DNA from: Ornithinibacillus bavariensis
GTDB taxonomy: Bacteria > Bacillota > Bacilli > Bacillales > Amphibacillaceae
Length of the DNA stretch: 64,000 nt
Direction of reading: 5' to 3'
Assembly: GCF_050433565.1 (NCBI RefSeq)
Contig: NZ_JBNPWZ010000003.1
Coordinates: forward strand, 248,001-312,000
Numbering within the stretch: the stretch's first letter is position 1; each line of letters starts with the position of its first letter. Shown here one piece after another: positions 17,881 through 24,426 of this stretch. The notes beneath the pieces were generated by a model. The model did not search any database, was not told the DNA's origin, and saw only the letters and a list, made by a program, of their open reading frames with translations. Both the position numbers and the translations under genes were made by a program.

Positions 17881-18544
17881 GGTAGATTCTTTGTCAAAGC
17901 GCTATGCAAAAAATCAGGTTCTCCATCAACTCTCTTTTCAGATTCATCCTGGAGAGATTATTGGACTGGTCGGTGAAAATGGCGCTGGTAAATCAACTCT
18001 ATTAAGACTGCTAGCTACTATTGATAGTCCTGATAAGGGTACTATTTCATTAGATTCATTAACATACGGAAAAGACACAAAAGAAATTCGAAAACATATT
18101 GGATTCGTTCCACAGGATATCGCTATTTGGGATGAGCTAAGTGTAAGGGAAAACATGCATTTCTTTGAAAAGCTATCCTATCAATCGAAGTCGGAAGTAC
18201 AATTGAAGCAATTATGTCATGACATGAATCTCAACAAATGGGATGAGCCAGCAAAAACATTATCAGGCGGAATGAAACGTAAGTTAAACCTAGCAATTAC
18301 GTTAATTCACGATCCCAAAGTATTATTATTAGATGAGCCTACTGTAGGAATTGATTTAAAATCGAAAAAAGAAATTGGGACTTATCTATGGAAACAAGCG
18401 AAAGAATTTAACCGAATCATTGTTTATACCTCTCATGATATGGACGAAATACGTGAGCTATGTGATCGAATCCTTTGTATTGGAAATGATCGATTCTACG
18501 AAGAACTCTTACGCAAATCTGGAAAAGAAATAATTTCGGTCTAG
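17873..18544 (+). CDS. ABC transporter ATP-binding protein
   Basis: 223 residues with all nucleotide-binding motifs: Walker A GENGAGKST (about 38-46), Q-loop FVPQD, signature LSGGMKRK, Walker B VLLLDEPTVGID and the switch His in YTSHD. The type is that of ABC-2 exporters such as CcmA/NatA-like subunits. It is short, with no C-terminal regulatory extension. It energises the two permeases encoded immediately upstream. Confidence 0.93.
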   Translation: MLKVDSLSKRYAKNQVLHQLSFQIHPGEIIGLVGENGAGKSTLLRLLATIDSPDKGTISLDSLTYGKDTKEIRKHIGFVPQDIAIWDELSVRENMHFFEKLSYQSKSEVQLKQLCHDMNLNKWDEPAKTLSGGMKRKLNLAITLIHDPKVLLLDEPTVGIDLKSKKEIGTYLWKQAKEFNRIIVYTSHDMDEIRELCDRILCIGNDRFYEELLRKSGKEIISV

Positions 18545-18604
18545 CATTTTATCAATGATATATAGTAGAATAGTAGTAGAGAAATTAAGGGGCGACTTTT
18601 CACG

Positions 18605-19231
18605 ATGGATATTAGACAAATACAATCACTAATGCAATTACAAGCTATGTCAATTCTGAACTCTGGAAATAGTTCTTTATCTAGCTTTTCTCCTATTGTA
18701 GATATGGCTTTTAAGCAAATATTGGAGAATGAATTGCTTGAGAATGGCCAACAGAATACACAGACTTATACACCAACAAACACGATTAATTATCCATATA
18801 TCAATATGATGGGTTCGTTAGATACATATAATACTGCTATTCCCAACACATCTACAAAGGATTTTGATGCATATATTAGAAATGCCTCACAGAAATATGG
18901 TATTAATGAGAAATTAATCCATTCGGTTATTGAAACTGAATCTAATTATAATCCCTTTGCAAAGAGTAGTGCAGGAGCTCAAGGTTTGATGCAGCTAATG
19001 CCAGGTACTGCCAGGGGCCTTGGAGTATTAAATCCATATGATCCGCAACAGAATATAAGTGGTGGTACGAAATACTTACGTGACATGCTTAATCGGTATA
19101 ATGGGAATATTGAACTAGCGTTAGCTGCATATAATGCGGGCCCAGGTAATGTAGATAAATATCAAGGTATACCTCCATTTAAAGAAACGCAGAACTATGT
19201 TCAAAAAGTAATGCAACGATATCTCGGTTAA
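18605..19231 (+). CDS. Lytic transglycosylase, SLT domain
   Basis: 208 residues. A low-complexity N-terminal region (1-95, Asn/Gln/Ser-rich) precedes a Slt70-type catalytic domain: IHSVIETESNYNP with the catalytic Glu, SSAGAQGLMQLMPGTA, GGTKYLRDML and ALAAYNAGPGNVDKY. It cleaves the glycan strands of peptidoglycan with 1,6-anhydro product formation. No signal peptide or membrane span is visible, so the export route is unclear; B. subtilis CwlQ (YjbJ) is similar in this respect. It is transcribed after the ABC genes but may have its own promoter. Confidence 0.88.
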   Translation: MDIRQIQSLMQLQAMSILNSGNSSLSSFSPIVDMAFKQILENELLENGQQNTQTYTPTNTINYPYINMMGSLDTYNTAIPNTSTKDFDAYIRNASQKYGINEKLIHSVIETESNYNPFAKSSAGAQGLMQLMPGTARGLGVLNPYDPQQNISGGTKYLRDMLNRYNGNIELALAAYNAGPGNVDKYQGIPPFKETQNYVQKVMQRYLG

Positions 19232-19232
19232 C

Positions 19233-19276
19233 AATGAAAAAGCCTGAACTTTTTTATCAGTTCAGGCTTTTTCATT
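19233..19276. terminator. Bidirectional terminator between the transglycosylase gene and ysdC
   Basis: Perfect 18-base arms 19233-19250 (AATGAAAAAGCCTGAACT) and 19259-19276 with an eight-base loop. The A5 and T5 stretches in the stem give a T-tract on both strands, as expected between two convergent genes. Confidence 0.95.
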
Positions 19277-19278
19277 TG

Positions 19279-20364
19279 TTATGCTAAGAAAATTTCATCT
19301 ACCGTTTTACGGTCAAGCTTTTTAATCACTTCTACAATAAGCTTGACTGCATTTTCAAAATCATCACGATGGAGTATTCCGGCATGTGAATGGATATAAC
19401 GAGTTGCTATAGTTATGGATAATGAAGGCACACCATTTGCTGTTAAGTGAATAGAACCCGAATCTGTACCACCAGCAGCAATAGAAGTGTACTGGAATGG
19501 AATATGATGCTCCTCAGCAGTTTGAATGACTAGGTCACGAACTCCTTTGTGAGAAATCATCGAAGCATCATAAAGGACTATCTGTGGTCCTTTACCAATT
19601 TTATTATCTGCATCCTGTTCTTTAATTCCTGGCGTGTCCCCTGCAATACCAACATCCACTCCAAAGCCTATATCCGGCTTTATCGCATAAGCACTTGTTT
19701 TAGCTCCCCGTAGCCCTACTTCCTCCTGTACAGTTCCAACACCATAAACAATATTAGGATGTTTTTCATCCTTCAATTTTTTCAATACTTCAATAGCAAT
19801 GGCACAGCCGATACGGTTATCCCATGCCTTTGCAAGTAGTAATTTTTCATTTTTAAGTGGCGTAAACTCAAAGTAAGGAACAATGGAATCTCCTGGTCTT
19901 ACCCCAAATTCTCCTGCCTCTTCCTTACTTGATGCTCCAATATCAATAAACATATCTTTTATGTCAACAGGCTTTTTCCGATCTGCAGCGGAAAGAATAT
20001 GTGGTGGTTTTGAACCAATAACCCCGGTGACATCTCCTTTTGACGTCATAATTGTTACGCGTTGGGAAAGCATGACCTGGCTCCACCAACCACCAATCGT
20101 CTGAAAATAGACAAATCCTTTATCATCGATTCTTGTTACCATAAAACCAATTTCATCAAGATGCCCTGCAACCATAATTTTAGGACCATTTTCTTCGCCT
20201 ACTTTTTTGGCGATTAAGCTACCGATATTATCTGTAAATACTTCATCCGCATAAGGTTGTATGTATTTTTCCATAACATCTCGAGATTCCTTTTCATGAC
20301 CTGAGATTCCTTTAGCTTCTGTTAATTCCTTTAACATCGACAATGTTTCATCTAATTGAGCCAT
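19279..20364 (-). CDS. ysdC: M42 family metallo-aminopeptidase (YsdC-like)
   Basis: 361 residues. Zinc-binding and catalytic segments are present: VAGHLDEIGFMVT, KAWDNRIGCAIAIEVL, GVGTVQEEVGLRGA, GVDVGIAGD and a late SHAGILHRDDFENA. M42 (glutamyl aminopeptidase/tetrahedral aminopeptidase/cellulase M group) enzymes trim peptides with two metal ions, often as dodecamers. The AGGAGG site precedes MAQLDETLSML. It lies beside ysdB and ysdA as in B. subtilis. Confidence 0.95.
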   Translation of the reverse strand: MAQLDETLSMLKELTEAKGISGHEKESRDVMEKYIQPYADEVFTDNIGSLIAKKVGEENGPKIMVAGHLDEIGFMVTRIDDKGFVYFQTIGGWWSQVMLSQRVTIMTSKGDVTGVIGSKPPHILSAADRKKPVDIKDMFIDIGASSKEEAGEFGVRPGDSIVPYFEFTPLKNEKLLLAKAWDNRIGCAIAIEVLKKLKDEKHPNIVYGVGTVQEEVGLRGAKTSAYAIKPDIGFGVDVGIAGDTPGIKEQDADNKIGKGPQIVLYDASMISHKGVRDLVIQTAEEHHIPFQYTSIAAGGTDSGSIHLTANGVPSLSITIATRYIHSHAGILHRDDFENAVKLIVEVIKKLDRKTVDEIFLA

Positions 20365-20423
20365 AGTGATACCTCCTTTGATTATTTCCCCTTTAGTATA
20401 CAGTTTTTTAAATAATTAGGGTA

Positions 20424-20912
20424 TTAATAGCCATTGTTTTGGCGTTTATAATTTACTTCATTTTTTTTCATATATGCCTCATAGATGTCTTCTTCTTCAA
20501 AACCAAGCTTCAAACCTAAAAGTAAATATCCTTGGAATAAACGTTCATAGTTTGTCTGAGATGGATTATTTTTAAACGATACACAATCTTCAAAGACATT
20601 GTTAAATAATTCCGTTTCCGTAAGATCTACTAACACCAGTGGGGTTGTAGATGTATAGACTAGTCCCTTTTCAAGTCCTAATGATAAAATAAAATGAATT
20701 CCGTCTACATATTCTTCTAAAATAACTTCCTTACTACTTCTCGCTTTATTACTCCAAAACTTAAAGCATCTCGTTTCATTTGCTAATTCACCAAGCTCAA
20801 CCAATAAAGCTAAATACTTTTCTTGAAATAAATCTTTATCGGACAAATTGTGATTAGATTCGATGTATGAATCTAGTTGCCTCTGCATGGAAAATAATGA
20901 TTGCCAGTCCAT
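20424..20912 (-). CDS. Dimeric all-alpha dUTP diphosphatase-like protein
   Basis: 162 residues, all helical, with the NTP-pyrophosphatase metal motif: ALLVELGELANETRCFKFW (E-x-x-E) followed by ILEEYVDGIHFILSLGLEKG (E-x-x-D). This matches the dUTPase_2 family, which hydrolyses dUTP to dUMP and keeps uracil out of DNA. It is expressed from the minus strand, upstream of ysdC and divergent from ysdB. The exact nucleotide is inferred from the family. Confidence 0.85.
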   Translation of the reverse strand: MDWQSLFSMQRQLDSYIESNHNLSDKDLFQEKYLALLVELGELANETRCFKFWSNKARSSKEVILEEYVDGIHFILSLGLEKGLVYTSTTPLVLVDLTETELFNNVFEDCVSFKNNPSQTNYERLFQGYLLLGLKLGFEEEDIYEAYMKKNEVNYKRQNNGY

Positions 20913-20978
20913 TGTAAAACTCCTTTTTAAGCTATTTTCCCTGATATTTACTATGTAACAAATATTTAATAAAAATAA

Positions 20979-21005
20979 TGAAACCTTCTATGCTACTATT
21001 TCGTA
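20979..21005 (+). promoter_or_regulatory. Sigma-W promoter of ysdB
   Basis: TGAAACC (20979-20985), 16 bases, CGTA (21002-21005). This matches the ECF sigma-W consensus very well, and ysdB belongs to the sigma-W cell-envelope stress regulon in B. subtilis. The start codon is about 40 bases downstream. Confidence 0.88.
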
Positions 21006-21043
21006 TTGCAGAATAATAACGATTACCAGGGAGACGATGGTAC

Positions 21044-21430
21044 ATGATAGTCATTTTGTTTCGCATCTTAATAATAGCGGCCATTATTTTACTTTTGTAT
21101 TCTATTATACAATACTTTCGTAATCCAGAAAGACTCTTGCAGCATGCAAAAATCTCAAATGGATTTTATTTTATTGATGAACAATGGAATAGTAAGAAAA
21201 ATATTCGTCTTGTATATAAGGGATGCCAGTTTGAAGGAGAAAAATATGTGGGAACAACAGAGAATTCATTTGAGATAGTCGATATTCATGTTACTGTGAC
21301 AGACCCCATTGAGCTGCAGGGCTTAACAAGGGATGATATTTATTTTTTAGAAAAAGAACTTCTTATCCGTTACCCGTACGCTAAAGTAACCTGGAAGCAT
21401 CCTATTGATAAACTAATCGTGACAAAATAA
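21044..21430 (+). CDS. ysdB: Sigma-W pathway protein YsdB
   Basis: 128 residues. One N-terminal membrane helix (ILFRILIIAAIILLLYSIIQYF) is followed by a soluble domain (about 30-128) with FYFIDEQWNSKKN and KGCQFEGEKYVG. The GGGAGACG site precedes the ATG. YsdB is a sigma-W regulon member of unknown biochemistry. The assignment rests on the sequence pattern, the position between the dUTPase gene and ysdA, and the sigma-W promoter. Confidence 0.88.
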   Translation: MIVILFRILIIAAIILLLYSIIQYFRNPERLLQHAKISNGFYFIDEQWNSKKNIRLVYKGCQFEGEKYVGTTENSFEIVDIHVTVTDPIELQGLTRDDIYFLEKELLIRYPYAKVTWKHPIDKLIVTK

Positions 21431-21462
21431 AGGGCGCAACTATAAAACTAGATGCGCCTTTA
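21428..21462. terminator. Convergent terminator after ysdB
   Basis: TAAAGGGCGCA (21428-21438) and TGCGCCTTTA (21453-21462) form a stem with one bulged G and a 14-base loop. It overlaps the ysdB stop and the end of the convergent TVP38-like gene. Confidence 0.75.
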
Positions 21463-22032
21463 TGTAGTGGTTTGAAAGAATTCTTCCCATTTAATCACGA
21501 TCTCTTTTCTGCGCAATGCATAGATTAGTAGTAATAAAGCAGTTAAAGATAAGAGAATATGCATTGGCGATAAACTGGATAGCCATTGTCCTATTGATGT
21601 ATATATAACCGCAAGTGGTATATTCGTCAAAATGGATGATTTAGTATAATCCTTAAAGCTAGTTGTAATTTCAATTAAACATAGTGATAACAAGTGAAAA
21701 TGGATAAATGGTATAAGTCTCAATAAAGAGATTTGAGTTGTCGTCAATTCCACATGCTTTCCTAATAACTTCTTCTTCATTCGTAATAATCGTTCAGACA
21801 TTTTAGGCATGAAGCGAATAAGAAAATAAAAGATAATACTAGATAAGGTAATTCCTATAATGGAATATACAGTTCCTGCCAGTACACCAAAAAGGATTCC
21901 CCCGGATACACAAATAAACACAACAGGTAGAAAAAACATCGGTCGAAGCAAATGAACAGCAATGAATATAAGTGGGGCAAATAGTCCACCTGTTTGTACG
22001 ATGGCCATTATATAGTTACCAAATAGCTCCAT
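21460..22032 (-). CDS. TVP38/TMEM64 family membrane protein
   Basis: 190 residues with about five hydrophobic spans. The conserved VSGGILFGVLAGTVYSIIG segment (G-x-x-F-G) and RLIPFIHFHLLSLCL are typical of the SNARE-associated/VTT (TVP38, YdjX/YtxB) group. In B. subtilis similar genes occur in this neighbourhood. These proteins are thought to act in membrane lipid scrambling or envelope homeostasis, but the function here is not known. It is downstream of ysdA on the same strand. Confidence 0.8.
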   Translation of the reverse strand: MELFGNYIMAIVQTGGLFAPLIFIAVHLLRPMFFLPVVFICVSGGILFGVLAGTVYSIIGITLSSIIFYFLIRFMPKMSERLLRMKKKLLGKHVELTTTQISLLRLIPFIHFHLLSLCLIEITTSFKDYTKSSILTNIPLAVIYTSIGQWLSSLSPMHILLSLTALLLLIYALRRKEIVIKWEEFFQTTT

Positions 22033-22116
22033 AACCTTCCTCCTTCTTGATCGAGTAAGAAAGAATACATATATAACCTAGCCTAACGGTACATGTATAT
22101 GACATAAGACGAGCTA

Positions 22117-22386
22117 TTATGACATGAAAAAATAACCAAATAATGCAACATCTATTACTACTAGTAAAGGCATTCCTATCCGGAATGAGTTATGTTTCGT
22201 TTTATGATGAAAAACTTTCATTCCTATATAGGATCCAAGTGCACCACCTAGGACCGCAATTCCCCAAAGAGTCCGTTCTGGTATCCTCCATTCATCATTT
22301 CTTGCCTTTTTCTTATCTACTCCCATAAAAATAAAACCGATGATATTTGCAAATCCTAAATAATATACTAGTTCTTGTATTCCCAT
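22117..22386 (-). CDS. ysdA: DUF1294 membrane protein YsdA
   Basis: 89 residues, with spans near 5-22, 42-60 and 70-88. The pattern MGVDKKKARNDEWRIPERTL, then GGALGSYIGMKVFHHKTKH, is diagnostic of DUF1294. A GAGGGGG site precedes the ATG. Biochemical role unknown. It lies just downstream of rplT, as ysdA does in B. subtilis, but is separated from it by a terminator and palindromes. Confidence 0.9.
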   Translation of the reverse strand: MGIQELVYYLGFANIIGFIFMGVDKKKARNDEWRIPERTLWGIAVLGGALGSYIGMKVFHHKTKHNSFRIGMPLLVVIDVALFGYFFMS

Positions 22387-22448
22387 GAATAAAGCCCCCT
22401 CATTAAATCGTAATAAATAATCACAGCTAATTCCAATTCTTTATAACA

Positions 22449-22480
22449 AGAACAGCAGCTGTTCTCTCCGGCAATATTGC
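22449..22480. promoter_or_regulatory. Two adjacent palindromes upstream of ysdA
   Basis: AGAACAGC-A-GCTGTTCT (22449-22465) is a perfect 8+1+8 palindrome, and GCAATATTGC (22471-22480) follows after five bases. They lie 63-94 bases before the ysdA start. They may be operator half-sites or a hairpin in the leader. The spacing does not fit the LexA box. Confidence 0.45.
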
Positions 22481-22550
22481 AAAAATTTTAACTGGTCTTT
22501 CTACTGTAACATGTATTTTCTTACGGATATTTCCTTCATTTTCACTTCAC

Positions 22551-22566
22551 TCTTTACCGGTAAAGA
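22551..22566. promoter_or_regulatory. Perfect 16-base palindrome TCTTTACCGGTAAAGA
   Basis: Located between the rplT terminator and ysdA, 165 bases before the ysdA start. It is fully self-complementary, of the kind bound by dimeric repressors. No known consensus comes to mind with confidence. Confidence 0.45.
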
Positions 22567-22607
22567 ATCTCTCAACTTTTTTATTAATCATAACCTGGGC
22601 CAATTTA

Positions 22608-22650
22608 TAAAAAAAAAATGAGGCAGGGGCATAGCCCCATTGCCTCATCG
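22608..22650 (-). terminator. Terminator of the infC-rpmI-rplT operon
   Basis: On the minus strand GATGAGGCAATGGGGC pairs with GCCCCTGCCTCAT, followed by nine T. It starts directly after the rplT stop codon. Confidence 0.95.
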
Positions 22651-22652
22651 TC

Positions 22653-23012
22653 TTAGTTATTTAATGCAGCTTTAGCCTTTTCAGCTAGTTGAGCAAATGC
22701 TTGCTCATCATGGATAGCAAGATCTGACAACATTTTACGGTTGATTTCAATACCTGCTAATTTTAATCCGTGCATTAGTTTGTTATAAGAAAGGTCATTC
22801 ATACGTGCTGCAGCGTTAATACGAGCAATCCAAAGCTTACGGAATTCACGTTTTTTCGCTTTACGGTCACGATATGCATATTGACCTGATTTCATAACTT
22901 GTTGTTTTGCAGTTTTAAATAAAGTTCTCTTTGAACCGTAATAACCTTTAGCTAATTTAAGTACGCGTTTACGACGAGCACGCGTAACTGTTCCACCTTT
23001 AACACGTGGCAT
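22653..23012 (-). CDS. rplT: 50S ribosomal protein L20
   Basis: 119 residues starting MPRVKGGTVTRARRKRVLKL, with the conserved YYGSKRTLFKTAKQQVMKSG and RDRKAKKREFRKLWIARINA segments. L20 is needed early in 50S assembly and, in Firmicutes, represses its own operon by binding the infC leader RNA. It is last in infC-rpmI-rplT. Confidence 0.99.
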   Translation of the reverse strand: MPRVKGGTVTRARRKRVLKLAKGYYGSKRTLFKTAKQQVMKSGQYAYRDRKAKKREFRKLWIARINAAARMNDLSYNKLMHGLKLAGIEINRKMLSDLAIHDEQAFAQLAEKAKAALNN

Positions 23013-23095
23013 AGTAATTCCCTCCTAATACAATACGTTCGTTGTATGTCCATTTAGTTTATTTAGTAATTGTTATTTCACAAATACAATACTTC

Positions 23096-23290
23096 TTATT
23101 TAGGAAGCATTGCTTTGATACGCTTGTAGTCACCAGAAGATACTAAAGTACCTTTACGTAATTTACGTTTTTGCTTTTGAGACTTATGAGCAAACATATG
23201 GCTTGTATAAGCATGTGATCTTTTTACTTTTCCAGATCCGGTTTTCTTGAAACGTTTTGCAGAACCCTTATGGGTTTTCATTTTTGGCAT
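23096..23290 (-). CDS. rpmI: 50S ribosomal protein L35
   Basis: 64 residues, MPKMKTHKGSAKRFKKTGSG, highly basic, normal length. An AGGAGG site precedes the ATG. It is the middle gene of infC-rpmI-rplT, with 83 bases to rplT and 32 bases from infC. Confidence 0.99.
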   Translation of the reverse strand: MPKMKTHKGSAKRFKKTGSGKVKRSHAYTSHMFAHKSQKQKRKLRKGTLVSSGDYKRIKAMLPK

Positions 23291-23322
23291 GTAGATTTCC
23301 TCCTCGAATGCTTAAATGCTTA

Positions 23323-23841
23323 TCATTTATTTTCATTATTTGGAGCAAGCATCATAAACATATTACGACCTTCCATCTTAGGCTTAGATTCCACTGTTGC
23401 GATATCCTTAACCTCTTCTGCAAAGCGGTCTAATACTTCTTGACCAAGCTCCTTATGCGTAATTGCACGTCCGCGGAAACGAACTGCAGCTTTTACTTTA
23501 TCACCTTTTTCAAGGAACTTACGTGCATTCTTTAATTTTGTATTAAAGTCATGATCGCCAATTCCAGGTGTAAAGCGCACTTCTTTAACGTTAATAACTT
23601 TTTGATTTTTGCGAGCTTCTTTATCCTTCTTTTGTTGCTCGTAACGGAATTTACCGTAGTTCATGATTCTACAAACTGGTGGTTTTGCATTAGGTGCTAC
23701 CATGACAAGGTCAAGATTTGCTTTTTGAGCAAGTTCTAGAGCCTCTTGACGTGTTTTAACACCTAGTTGATCACCGTTAGAATCAATTAATCGTACTTCT
23801 TTCGCACGAATCTTTTCATTAACGTTCATATCTTTGTTAAT
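23323..23841 (-). CDS. infC: Translation initiation factor IF-3, AUU start
   Basis: 172 residues if translation begins at ATT (23839-23841), giving (I/M)NKDMNVNEKIRAKEV. A perfect GGAGGT site ends eight bases before this ATT, whereas the next ATG (23829) is too far from it. Use of AUU as infC start is known in bacteria and lets IF-3 limit its own synthesis by rejecting non-canonical starts. The N-domain (VRLIDSNGDQLGVKT), the linker and the C-domain (VRFRGRAITHKELGQEVLDR, KPKMEGR) are all present. Longer in-frame frames run into the leader RNA and are rejected. Confidence 0.96.
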   Translation of the reverse strand: MNKDMNVNEKIRAKEVRLIDSNGDQLGVKTRQEALELAQKANLDLVMVAPNAKPPVCRIMNYGKFRYEQQKKDKEARKNQKVINVKEVRFTPGIGDHDFNTKLKNARKFLEKGDKVKAAVRFRGRAITHKELGQEVLDRFAEEVKDIATVESKPKMEGRNMFMMLAPNNENK

Positions 23842-23899
23842 AGCCAGCCACCTCCAAGTGATTTTTGGGTTTCTGATCATTACGGACAAGTACTTCAAT

Positions 23900-24045
23900 A
23901 AAAAAATGTGGGCACACAAATGCACCCACACGTCTTTTAGTCATTCATAAAGCTGTGAACCAGTCAACTGCTTGTAGGCGTTGAACAGGTGAGAAGCGGG
24001 TGCCTCTACTTGTCTTTTGATCATTCAATTTTATTCAACTGTTAT
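23900..24045 (-). promoter_or_regulatory. L20 leader of infC-rpmI-rplT
   Basis: On the minus strand the leader carries the motif CCCGCTTCTCACCTGTTCAA (23984-24003) and an L20-binding-like stem, then a terminator GTGTGGGTGCATTTGTGTGCCCACA (23908-23932) followed by seven T. This is the Bacillus L20 leader arrangement, in which excess L20 folds the RNA so that the terminator forms. Confidence 0.85.
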
Positions 24046-24075
24046 AGATTAACATATGCTTGAATAAAGTGTCAA
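24046..24075 (-). promoter_or_regulatory. infC operon promoter
   Basis: A consensus TTGACA (24070-24075) on the minus strand is followed 18 bases later by TAATCT (24046-24051), a weak -10. It lies directly upstream of the L20 leader. Confidence 0.55.
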
Positions 24076-24313
24076 CCCTTCATACTCTATTTAGTATACA
24101 CTACTTATTCGTTTTTTGGAAGTTTAGTGTAATTCTACTGGTATTTCCCTTTGATTTGTTTAAACATTGCGACAAAAAGAAAACTATCAATATCCAATAA
24201 AACCCATGAACTTACCTATCCTAGATGAACAATACACCATCCATTCATTTGGTTTGAATAGGTAACATCGACTTCAAAATTATCATTGAAAGAAGGTAAA
24301 ACATTATAATTAG

Positions 24314-24360
24314 ATAAAATTAAACCCACATGAAATCCGTATCGTGACGATTTCATGTGG
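24314..24360 (-). terminator. thrS terminator
   Basis: Perfect 12-base arms CCACATGAAATC (24326-24337) and 24349-24360 with an 11-base loop. On the minus strand a GTTTAATTTTA tract follows. It lies about 65 bases after the thrS stop. The rest of the 24076-24426 gap shows nothing more. Confidence 0.75.
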
Positions 24361-24426
24361 TTAAGCAATCATTTTATCATAGGCTTTATTCTTTCTTTTA
24401 TAGGATCATCTATGCTTAAATAGAAT

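Noticed and set aside
22449..22465. LexA/SOS box reading of AGAACAGCAGCTGTTCT
   Set aside because: The Bacillus LexA box is CGAAC-N4-GTTCG; here the half-sites GAAC and GTTC are seven bases apart.
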